Positions 54,905 to 64,000 of a stretch of DNA of 64,000 nucleotides are shown one piece after another. The notes beneath the pieces were generated by a model. It had not been told where the DNA came from. It did no database searches and was given only the letters and a program-made list of their open reading frames with translations. A program made the translations under genes and the position numbers. Source of the DNA: Bryum argenteum (taxonomy: Eukaryota; Streptophyta; Bryopsida; Bryales; Bryaceae). Every line of letters starts with the position of its first letter. The stretch's first letter is position 1. The stretch covers positions 9,866,001 to 9,930,000 of the forward strand of contig CM073321.1 of assembly GCA_037043015.1 (NCBI GenBank), given 5' to 3'.

Positions 54905-57900
54905 CTTCATAGCGCCTTTGGTGGAAGAATTACAGGCTCTATGGAAAGTCGTACCAGCCATAGACACTTCAGCCAATGACGCAGATAGGAAATTTACTCT
55001 TCGTGACATCTTTCTATGGACAATTTTGGATTTTTCCCCTCATAGCTTGATTTTGGACAACAAACTAAGGGCTACAAAGCGTGCCCCATTTTCGGTCCTA
55101 AGATCGTTTATAGAAGCGCAAGGGGCCCCAAGAAAGACAAGATAGTGCCCGTAGGTGCACGCCAACGTCTTCCAAAGGACCATGTATTTCGTACACATGT
55201 GTGATTCAACGAGCGTGAAGAGAAAGGGGTTTCCAATTCAAGGATGAGTGGCGAAGACGTCGTGCGGTCTGCACAAGAAAGGGATTCATACCGCGCATCG
55301 GGAGGAAGGCCGGAGGGTCGACAGGATTCTTTGAGGACCGCACGGAGTGAAGCGACTTACAGTGCTTTTTTCCATTCTGTTTTGGAAAGTGTGTGCCCTC
55401 ACTTACAACTTATTCACATGCTTAACGGCTTATTTCGTTATATGCATCTATGCAAGCATTTACATTCACAAAAGCGTTGAGTGTAAATTGTGTTACCCAC
55501 CGTCAAAGTAGAAGCACTGTAATATATAAAACTGTGTTATCCAACGTCAAGCTAAACACAGTAAAACATCAGACTATATTAAAAACCAGCGTCTGAGGAA
55601 ACGTAGTGTAATGAAATATTGTGTCAAAACGTGAGCAAAAGAACGATGAAAACAAAGTCATACTATACTTATAACACTACTTAAGATATATACAAAGTCA
55701 AAGTTTCGTCCATGGTTTTCAATGTTGTGCACGACTTGCTCATCAAACACACACTCATCGTCATGTATTGCAAGAGAAACCTTTGTGAAAGCATTATAAA
55801 AACTTTATTTGGAGGGACTGATTTTCCACGAGGGCGCTAGGACTTACCATAGCTTGTAAGGGGGACTAAAGTATGGAGATGTGTTTATAAAGCGTTGGAG
55901 TTCCCTCGAGTAGAGGCGAGAATTCACGTGCTTGCGCAACAAGGGCGTCTGCCGTACCTCAGAAGGTTGTCCCCAAAACCCTAGCTGGGCCGTCATGTCC
56001 AGCAAATCCTCCACATTCCGACCTCATGATGGGGGCTCTAGCAGCTTTTGGAGACGCCCGAAGGAAATACGTCACGATGCAAAACGTCATGAAGAGAATC
56101 TCAAGGAATATGTTGTTAAGGACGTAAATGAAGTTTAAAAAGTTGTGAATGCAAGGCGATTAGTGGAGGACGTACGCACCCTGGAGAAGAAAATAACCTA
56201 GATGATCTTCGAGATGAATCGCTTCAAGGAGCAAGTCAGATAGAAGGACAATGCGCTCACCCTCCATCAACAAGTTCTAGAGACGGCAAAAGAGGACGTA
56301 ATCTAGCTGGCGCAAATGTGCAAACTGCCCGCTCAAGTACAACAAAATGCTAACCTATACGAGGCCGGAACCACAGGGTCGGAAGTATTCAAGGCCGAGA
56401 CCTCCCAGAAATTCTTGAAGGCAACCATGACATACACTCAAAAAATTGACACCAGCAACAAAACAATTACTATTGTACTCTAGTCAATCCAGGACGGAAT
56501 CAAGGAAGTCGGATCAATTCTAGCCCCAACAGCGATACTACCTCAAACTCCGCAAAATCGTCCTCCCCTGACCCTAGGATTGATGCAGGACCTTCAAATG
56601 CTGCCACGTTCAAGGACAAAGGCAATAAGGAATCGGAAGCGCCCATCCTAGCAAACTCTCCGGCAAAGAACACCCGTTCCGTGGCCCGGAAACCTCCAAC
56701 AGAAGATTGGGTTAAGTCGCGGGCTGCACAAAAGCTTCGTGACGACTCCAGAATCACCATCTCTGATGAGGAGGAGTTGTAGAGCGAGCAGGACATGGAT
56801 CGCGTCGAAAGCGAAGAAGATTACAAAGAAGTGGACAGAAAGCGGATTAGGCAGGCCAGATCTCAGCGACCTCGGTGAAACGACCAAGGCGAGGTCTTAA
56901 TCTACCTAGAAGGAGGCAGCAGTATGGATTGGGACTCTAGATTAGGAATTCGGTCTAGGCTTAGGAGTCCTAATTCAAATAGTAGGTAGGATGTTTTCAG
57001 AAAAGCGAGCCGCTTTCCGAAGTGTAGGCCTAACATAGAAGGCTGCGGCTAGAATTTTAGACCTTAGAGTTTTTGGCTCTAAGTACTTATAGGTGAAGAT
57101 TATATCACCTAAGACGCTTTGGCAACGCTTTGTATGATTGAACTCGAGTTCCTTCAAGAATCCATAGTCATCATGAAGCACCTTCTTGTGCATCTCATGG
57201 AGGAGTCCTTTCTATGCGGCCAAGTTCAAAGCCGCTCGATATATCCAATAAAGCGATACATTAAGATCCTTAAAGATTATGTGCGTTTGTATGTTAGGTC
57301 AGAGGATTGCATGGCCGAGGCATATTATATAGAAGAAACATTTGGATTTTGCTTAGAGTATATGGAACGTTACGGCGCTATTTTTCAAAGAGTGTGGGAT
57401 GAAAACGGAAAGCAGGCAATGCGCGACAAAATGGTGGAGGGCAATGGAATAAGGCGAGTGACGTCCCGCACTTTTTGTAACTGGATTCACAACTTCGCAG
57501 CTACAAACACTGCTACACTTTCGTACTACAAAAGGTGTCAAGTCATATCTTATATGCGCACTTGAATTTTTTATGCATATGTAAACGTCTGTAAACGTGG
57601 GTTAACATGCCAAATCACTAGTTAATGTGTGTGTGTGTTAAAATGCGTTATGATACATCACTGTGTTTATTGTTTCCCTCTGATCTTACGTAGACCCCCT
57701 TTTACTTTTTGTTCATGCTTGCACACACTACTAATACTAATTGCACACTCCAAGGTGTACAAGGTGGAGCAAAAGTTGAGGAGCACATTACGCCGCTTGC
57801 AAAATTGTGCATGAACTAGGCGAAGGAGACATAATCCCTCAGCCATGCCTTCCTAGATGAGGGCTTTGCAACCATTTTTGAATTGGCTGACACTAGCCCT

Positions 57901-58530
57901 CGCCACCAACTGTGCTACTGGCTTGAGGAGGATTGATGAAACCACATATGATTTGTCTAGGCCTTCATTGCTTTGTGCAATTGCTCATCAGTCAATGAAG
58001 GCTTATGGCATGCACTTCCGTTGTCGTTTAGTTGAAGCTTCAAGGAGTACTATAGACAGTGGAGTGTACGCAACTTTCACTAACAATGCACAGGAAGAGA
58101 CGGAGGAATACATGGATTGGATCAAAGAAATACTCGAATTAGAATACAAGCACATGTTTGTCGTTGTTCTCGTATGTTCATGGGTTAAAGGTAGAATAAG
58201 AGATCTGTAGCAAGAATGAAGCGGGACGAACATGGGTTTCTTTCTATAAATTTTGCATATCACTACAAAATACCTTTTGGTCTCTAGTCGTTTGCGTTCC
58301 CCATTCACGTACAACAAGTCTTTTTTGTGCCCGACAAAGGCGTATGAAAAGTGATTTGGAAGTTCAAGGCAGTTGTGGTGGTCGCGCCTTTACTGAAGAA
58401 CATGACAAGGGATGTACAACTCTTCAACCCGGTTTCATCACCTGCCAATGACCAAGACACACATGGAACAAAACCTTCACAAGCCGAGGACTTTATAGTA
58501 TACGAGTTTATTGTAGAAGAACACGTATAA
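54905..58530 (+). pseudogene. Second, decayed CACTA transposase with a nested coiled-coil fragment
   Basis: Plus strand. APLVEELQALWKVVPAIDTS, KFTLRDIFLWTI, then after frameshifts RSARGPKKDK, GARQRLPKDHVFRTH and SRMSGEDVV match the Transposase_21 core of the copy at 42330-46535. LIKHTLIVMYCKRNL and IIKTLFGGTDFP follow (55740-55840). The DUF4218 block resumes at 57119 (HLLVHLMEESFLCGQVQSRS). The last exon (57755-58200) and a DUF4216-type remnant (EILELEYKHMFVVVLVCSW) end near 58530, where an LTR starts. The N-terminal domain is absent. It is a relic. Confidence 0.82.
55850..57000 (+). pseudogene. Coiled-coil protein fragment nested in the CACTA relic
   Basis: Between two CACTA exons lies a run of plus-strand coding with TAG stops. 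It reads FRPHDGGSSSFWRRPKEIRH, RRLVEDVRTLEKKIT, then DNALTLHQQVLETAKED, and in another frame RSVARKPPTEDWVKSRAAQK and an acidic SEEDYKEVDRKRI end. This has no counterpart in the other CACTA copy, so it is an insertion or a captured gene. Heptad-rich composition resembles other transposon or Gag-like coiled coils. Family unknown. Confidence 0.45.
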
Positions 58531-58544
58531 CAGCTAACAGTAGG

Positions 58545-59318
58545 TGTGAGTCAAAAAACCACCAAAGAGGTGGCAATTGGTCATCAGGGGATTAAGGAAC
58601 AAGATTACATGAAGAGAAGAGAAATAGACAAGAGAAGACAAAGAAAAAACAAGAAGCAAAGGAGAGAAGAAGAAGAAAACCGCCGGGGAGGAAAACTCTT
58701 TCAACACCCCCAACTTTGAGAGGTGATTTCTCCCTCCCTATGTATTGGAATTAAGCATGCCATATATCATTGAAAAGCTTTACTGGCGCTCTAATCACTC
58801 TAGAAATCTTAGAATCATACACCCAAAACTCTATGACTGATTGCCGAATTATTGCGGCTAACTTGTTTACCGCCGGGGGGAAACTCTTCGAATACCCCCA
58901 ATTTTGAGAGGCAATATCTCACTCCCTACAATTCCAATTTGAATGTGCTTACCACTATTGGAAAGAAATACTAGAGATCTAAAATCCTCTCAAATATCAT
59001 TGAACTTGGACAAAAATTGAGTGACTGATTGCCGAATTACTGCGGCTGACTTGTTTATCGCCGAGGGGGAATCTCTTCCAATACCCCTGACTTTGAGAGG
59101 CGATATCTCACTCCCTATAACTCCAATTTGAACGTGCTTACCACCATTGGAAAGCTCTACTAGAGATCTACAATCATATGAAATCTCATTGAACTTGGAC
59201 TAAATCGAGTGACTGATGGGCATTTGACCGAACGGCCTTGAATGGAGATTGACCAAAAACACTTGAATTCAATGCAACTCCTAACCTAATAGAAAAGGAG
59301 GTCAAGAAGAGTGAGAAG
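58545..59318 (+). repeat. LTR-like repeat, inverted partner of 51270-51856, truncated by the copia element
   Basis: Begins TGTGAGTCAAAAAACCACC and ends abruptly at 59318 where TGTTGAATATTAG starts. Two internal blocks (near 58840 and 59025) repeat the ACTGATTGCCGAATTA(T/C)TGCGGC segment and the following ACTTGTTTA(C/T)CGCCG words. No coding content. Confidence 0.75.
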
Positions 59319-60307
59319 TGTTGAATATTAGATTGCTCGTAGTTACTAAGGGTAACTAGAGTTGATTAGAGTATGTGGAATTGTGGAGAGGGTTGGATGA
59401 ATAGAGTCTTATCGTATATGGAGAGTGTTGGATGAATAGAGTCTTATCATATATGGAGAGGGCTTGTCCACAAGAGCCTTATCGTGTGTAGAGAAGGATG
59501 GACCACTAGAGCCTTATTGTATGTAGAGAGAGAAGGTCCTCTAGTGTGTGAGCCTAAATCCCGGTGACCCGGTTTTTAAGCCACAAGTTTGGCCGTGGGG
59601 GTGGGTTCAAGTAAAACGACCTTCCAAGCAATGGACACCAAACTTCATACAGACATGCAATTTCTAGTTTGGATTCACAAGGAGACACAACCATTCACTC
59701 AAGTCTCCATTTAATGCAAAACAAGTAGCTCCAGCAGTGAATTGAGTCCGCCAAGCCTCCCTAGGAGGTTCAAATAACCCTCATTCGACCACCCAGGGCC
59801 TAGGGCTCAATTATGGGCACAAAATGACCAAAAGGAACACTTAAGGCCTCTAAAACACATATGGACTAAGAGGTCCAGCTCACAATTTAGGGCTGAAAAG
59901 GGGTTGCAAATCACATCAAAGCACCTTCTACCTCAAGCCTAAGCACCCAATCAACATATGAGTGCTAACAATCAACTAAACATGCAATTCTCCACCACTA
60001 CACAATTTTAGGGTTAATTGGAGAATTTTGGGCAGCGCTTCCGCGCGGTTCCCTCACACGAATTCAAATCGTGACACAAGACAAGCAAACCAGCATACAC
60101 AAGCAAGAAAACACACATTCATACATGAAACTATAACACAACATCACCAAATCAAGCTGCAACCCAAACATGTTTTTGGGCAACAAATTGCCATTTCCCA
60201 AAGCATTCATGCATCTAACCTCACTAGGGTCGTTGCACACACAATCTAGCTACTCAAGAGTGTCACAATCACATCAAAGGAGGATGAAATGGGGCTTCCC
60301 TCAATGT

Positions 60308-60847
60308 GCCGCCACCAGTAAGGTCCCTTCGGTAGAACGACGATTTCTCCCTCGTCCTTGCTCCAATGGGGGCGAGCTTGGTTCCGTTAGAAAGAAAACT
60401 CGACAATGCTCCTGGATCTCTAAGGCACGCCCCCCAATTCCTTGCCAATCGTGAGATCTCGTTTTTCAAAGCCGACCCTTCAACTCTGCCGTCACCAATA
60501 AGGGTACTTTGGTAGAATTGCGATTTCTCCCTTGTCCTTGCTCCAATGAGGGCAAGCTTGGTCTTGTTGCAAAGAAAACTTGACAACGCTCCTAGATCTC
60601 TAAGGCACGCCTCCCAATTCTTCGTCAATCGTGAGATCTCGTCCTTCAAAGTCGGCCCCCCAACTCTGCCGTCACCAATAAGGGTACTTTGGTAGAATCG
60701 CGATTTCTTCCTCGTCCTTGCTCCAATGAGGGCAAGCTTGGTCTTGTTGGAAAGAAAACTCGACAACGCTCCTAGATCTCTAAGGCAAGCCTCCCAATTC
60801 TTTGTCAATCGTGAGATCTCGTCCTTCAAAGTCGGCAGCCACTCCCA
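60308..60847. repeat. 180-bp tandem repeat, three units
   Basis: Units start with GCCG(C/T)CACCA at 60308, 60488 and 60668, a constant 180-base period. Each contains TCGTCCTTGCTCCAATG or a close variant and ends near CGTGAGATCTCG...TTCAAAG. Because 180 is a multiple of 3, a minus-strand frame (60958-60269) stays open through all three with a 60-residue repeat (LTKNWEACLRDLGALSSFL). Confidence 0.92.
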
Positions 60848-61426
60848 AATTGAAAACTCCAACCCTTCTATCTTCTCCTCCAACCTACCCACACTCACAC
60901 CCACATGCAACGAATCCACACATCCTACTTGCAAGTTTTTTTGTGTTAGACCACCCAACTCTATTTTGCATAGTTCAACCTAAGAAAACTTTCACACACA
61001 CACACACCCTCTTCCCCCACACATGGGAGAGAAAGAGAGACACACACTCTCTCCAACCCTAGCCCAACGGTAGGGAGAAAACCAACTCCACTACATCCAT
61101 CCAACATTTCATCCACCGGTCTTCTAACCCCTTTTCCACTTTCTAACTTTTTAGAACTAAAACCATTGAGGATTTTGATTCTAACAAGTCCGGATTAGCG
61201 AAATAGGACTCCAAGACATTCTACTATATGGCGAGGTTTGAAACTAAAAGGGTAAAACATAAGAATAAGCATTATATAACGCGCGTAAATAATCAAAACC
61301 TTGCGGGAAGGGTTTTCCCGCCGAGGTCAACCATCTCAAGGGTTCACATAGTGGTCTATCCTTTTTTAGAGTGATCTTGATCACTCAAACCTTATCTTTG
61401 TTGTAGCACCTAGTGCCTTCACTTGG

Positions 61427-61434
61427 ATATATAA
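61427..61434 (+). promoter_or_regulatory. Candidate TATA box of the copia LTR
   Basis: TATATAAG lies within the putative LTR, upstream of gag. Position and match to the plant TATA consensus support it; transcription start not determined. Confidence 0.5.
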
Positions 61435-61539
61435 GTAAGTGCTTGGAATGAGTGAGTATCTCATTCAAGCATTCTTTGCTCTACTACTTGTAAGCTTTGA
61501 GTGTGTTGTATGCTCTCTCTCCCTCTATTGAATCTCAAT

Positions 61540-62275
61540 AGGTTATGGGCCCACTACTTTTGTAGTGAGGTTGAGTTTGAGTACTTTTGAAGGCTTGGAG
61601 AGGTCAAGGAGGTGTTGCATGCACATATAGGGCTCATTTGCACTACTTGGAGTCTCTTGGAGATTTGGAGGTGCACTTGGAGTCATTCGGAGGTGTTTGC
61701 AACCATTTTGAAGGAGGTTTGCAGCATTGGAGGCAATAGAAGCAATGTGGAGGTGTTGGAGGTGACTCAAACACTTGAAAGATTGTATGCTTGTTGTTTG
61801 AGTCTTCCTTGTACATTGAAGGTGCTCCTTTGCATTAAGGGCTCTCAAATCCATTGTTTGAAGTGTTTTGACCTTAGGAGTGTGTGTTGTAATGTTTACT
61901 TGAGTGCACTTGGAGTTGAGAGGGCCGAATCTAGCATTTGGAGTGCATATGTGCACACATAGGGCTGATTTTAGCATTTGAGGTGCAAAAAGTAGGTGTT
62001 TTGAGACTCCTAAGCTTAGATTTGAGTGATTTGTGGATCTAGAAGCTCTGTTGACATAGTTTGAGAGTTGATCTAGTGTAAAGAGTGCACAAGTGCTCAT
62101 TTGCATGCATTGAGGGCTGATTTGAGTGCTTTGAAGTGCAACCACACCTTGAGTGTGTGTAAGAGATCTAGATATTCTATTTGGAGGTCAAATAGCTTGA
62201 AGAAGATCAAATTTAAGTAGGAGCAAGTGTATCTTGCTTGTTTGAGTGTTGTAGGGGCAACATTGGAGCTTCGCC
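61540..62275 (+). other. Low-complexity untranslated leader of the copia element
   Basis: Rich in repeated TTGGAGGTG, TTTGAGTG and AGGGCTGATTT words. A minus-strand frame (62145-61543) is open for 200 codons, but it is a shadow of the repeats. It separates the LTR from the gag start. Confidence 0.55.
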
Positions 62276-62983
62276 ATGGCTTCTTTGGAAGGTGAGAGTG
62301 TTAGAGTGCTTGAAAGGTTCAATGGCACCAACTTCAACTTGTTGAAGTTTAAGATGAACTTGGCACTTTCTTCCATGGACTTGTGGGAGATTGTTGAAGG
62401 CACGGAGGAGGCTCCACCATCCGAAGCAAGTGAGAAGAACAAGAACTACCAAAGGAGGGTGTGCAAGGCGATGTCCATGATTGGGTTCAACTTGGTGGAT
62501 GCGCAACTTGCCCACATCAAGAGTTGCAAGGGTCCGGTGGAAGCATAGTGGGTGCTTTGTAACATCCACGTGACAAGAAGCTTGTCCAACATACTCTATT
62601 TGAGGCGCAAGTTCGTCACAATCAAGATGGAGGAAGGGGCGGACTTGTTGGAGCACATCAACAACATCAAGACACTTGCGGATCAACTCGCATGCTTGGA
62701 TGTGCCCATGAGGGAGGATGACATTATCGTGACATTGCTTGATAGTTTGCCACCTTCATTTGAGAGTTTGATCACGACATTGGAGACCTTAAAACTTGCA
62801 GACCTTAAGATGGAGTTTGTTGTGTCAAGGTTGATGCATGAAGTATCCGAGAAGAAAGAGAAGGGTGCTCCAAATGATGAGGCAGCGTTGGTGGCGGCCC
62901 AAAACAAAGGGACAATGCAAAATGGCCTAAGGATGTGCTACAATTGTGGCAAACCGGGCCACATTGCAAGGTATTGCATTTGA
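62276..62983 (+). pseudogene. Copia gag (UBN2-type Gag with CCHC zinc knuckle)
   Basis: Starts MASLEGESVRVLERFNGTNF, the usual opening of plant copia Gag. It continues through WEIVEGTEEAP, a TAG at 62549, then SLSNILYLRRKFVTIKMEEG, LLEHINNIKTLADQLACLDV and TLLDSLPPSFESLITTLE. The zinc knuckle CYNCGKPGHIARYC is a perfect C-x2-C-x4-H-x4-C, just before a TGA at 62984. Gag packages the element RNA. Both stops share the frame, so the protein would be about 236 codons if read through. Confidence 0.9.
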
Positions 62984-63081
62984 AACAACAAGAAGGAGAA
63001 GGAGAGTGCCAACGTTGCAAGCAACCACGACAACGAGACGGATTGTGCGTTTCTAAGCGTCGTTGTTGCAAGCGATAGGAG

Positions 63082-64000
63082 ATGGAGGTGGGGCATGCCT
63101 TTTCAATCAATGATGGAGATGAGAAGACCATGGCCAAGTTGATGATGGATTCGGGAGCAACCAAGCCCATGTCACCCCATAGGGCATCGTTCCAAACATA
63201 TGAGGTAATATCACCACCACAAAATGTGCACTTGGGAGATGATAGCATTGTGCATGCGGTTGGAGTTGGCACCATTGTTGAAGAGGTGATGGTGATGGGA
63301 GTGAAGCACAAGATCAACATAAAGGAGGTGCTCCACATCCCCAAGTTCAAGAGGAACTTGATTTCCGTGGTAAAACTTGCTCTCAACGGTTTAAAAGTGG
63401 AGTTTGATGATGATGCATGCATTGTGAGAGATGTCAATAGAAAGGTGATTGCTAGATTGCCAAGAGTAGGGAGTTTGTATGAAATGCCCTTCTCCATGCA
63501 TGAAATTGCTAATGTAGCACACCAAACGCCACAATTAGCCTCTTTGGAGCTATGGCATAGACGCCTTGGGCATTTGAATGTGAAGAGTGTCAAGGCGCTT
63601 CAAAGCATGGTGAATGGCATGCAAATCAAGGATGGTGCATCGAATTCGGTTTGTGAGAAGTGCATTAAAGGCAAGCTCTCAAGGACTCCATTTCCAAGTG
63701 AGGGAGGTCAACGTGCAAGCAAGCCTTTGGAGTTAGTCCACTCGGATGGGTGTGGTCCATTTAAGACCATTTCTATGGGCGGTTGCTTGTACTTTGTCAC
63801 TTTTATTGATGGCTTCTCTAAGAAGGTGTGGGTGTATGTGTTGAAGTCAAGGGAGAGAGGTGTTTGCCAAGTTTGTGGAGTTCAAGGCCCTTGTGTAGAA
63901 GCAATCGGAGCATAAGATCAAGGCGTTTTGGACCGACAATGGAGGGGAGTTCACTTCCAAGGCCTTTGAACGCTTCTTGCAAGCACATGGCATTGAGAGA
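63082..64000 (+). pseudogene. Copia pol: protease, pre-integrase and integrase (partial)
   Basis: The aspartic protease has KLMMDSGAT with the catalytic DSG. A pre-integrase zinc region follows (LWHRRLGHLNVKSVKALQ, CEKCIKGKLSRTPFP). The integrase core opens with ELVHSDGCGPF, the first catalytic Asp, and LYFVTFIDGFSKKVWVYVL. A frameshift near 63855 moves the rest (FWTDNGGEFTSKAFERFL, carrying the second Asp) into another frame. The window stops before the catalytic Glu, RT and RNase H. Confidence 0.9.

Larger units (their letters stand above)
59319..61538 (+). repeat. Putative 5' LTR of the copia element
   Basis: Begins TGTTGAATATTAGATTGC. Its end is placed near TTGAATCTCA (about 61537), before GGTTATGGGCCC, which could be the start of a primer-binding site. 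A TATATAAG box at 61427-61434 lies about 110 bp before that end, as expected for an LTR promoter. The length of about 2.2 kb is large for copia, partly due to the internal 180-bp tandem repeat. The boundary is inferred because the 3' LTR is off-window. Confidence 0.5.
59319..64000 (+). mobile_element. Ty1/copia retrotransposon, 3' part beyond the window
   Basis: A TGTTG start directly follows the interrupted LTR-like repeat. About 2.2 kb of LTR-type DNA, an untranslated leader (61540-62275), gag (62276) and pol (63082) follow in the order GAG, zinc knuckle, protease, integrase that defines Ty1/copia. The window ends inside integrase, so the 3' LTR cannot be checked. Gag and pol are broken by stops and frame changes, so the copy is defective. 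Confidence 0.85.

Noticed and set aside
61543-62145. 200-codon minus-strand frame
   Set aside because: It overlaps the low-complexity leader of the copia element and has no motif; openness follows the TTGGAGGTG word bias.

Overview
The window looks like nuclear DNA from a large, transposon-rich land-plant genome. The evidence is spliced eukaryotic coding exons, plant-type Ty1/copia and Ty3/gypsy proteins, CACTA (En/Spm) transposase with the plant accessory domains, hAT transposase with a DUF659 region, and a C-terminal fragment of an aleurain (cathepsin H)-like cysteine protease. I cannot name the species from sequence alone. I see no operons, rRNA, tRNA or CRISPR. Almost everything recognisable is a mobile element or its debris, and nearly every reading frame carries nonsense codons or frameshifts.

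Layout. Positions 1-1290 hold nothing I can name. From about 1291 to 10350 the DNA is littered with a short word (agacatc) and its complement around weak minus-strand coding pieces; it is interrupted by a hairpin element (4639-4985) and a 1.46 kb LTR (5665-7119). At 12157-14076 and again at 29443-30453, both on the minus strand, lie two halves of one spliced gene. One half has a methyltransferase-like C-terminus and the other a ParB-like DGNH motif. The halves are separated by the centrepiece of the window, a 15,358-bp hAT element at 14077-29434. This has CAGGGATG-type ends and an 8-bp target duplication (ATTATATT / ATTATATC).

The hAT carries four genes as two convergent pairs: transposase (+) with a RING-H2 protein (-), and a CKKYVKMYH/KLWPR zinc protein (+) with a protein-kinase-like protein (-). 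Each gene start is preceded by a dense CGGTCG/CGATCGG array. The RING protein and the zinc protein share the same N-terminal motif, so they are paralogous modules. Nested inside the hAT are a 2.35 kb foldback element with about 1 kb arms and a 436-bp inverted-repeat element that splits the transposase.

From 30.7 to 40.8 kb there are a 42-bp tandem repeat, two 3' exons of an aleurain-like protease, a GC-rich stretch, a solo LTR with a perfect ATCCT duplication (35631-37119), a minus-strand coiled-coil transposon protein, and a SWIM zinc-finger gene cut off at the CACTA end at 40848. A CACTA element follows (40848 to about 46770) with recognisable exons and hundreds of bases of TCA-N4-TGACG subterminal repeats. 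From 47 to 50.5 kb come possible host exons, tandem repeats, an arm of the foldback family, and a Ty3/gypsy pol fragment with an LTR. Between two inverted LTR copies (51.3-51.9 and 58.5-59.3 kb) lie second, decayed copies of the coiled-coil protein, the methyltransferase tail and the CACTA transposase. The window ends in a Ty1/copia element (59319 onward) that runs off the edge inside integrase.

The strongest novel candidates are the four-gene hAT and the ParB/methyltransferase-like gene it interrupted.
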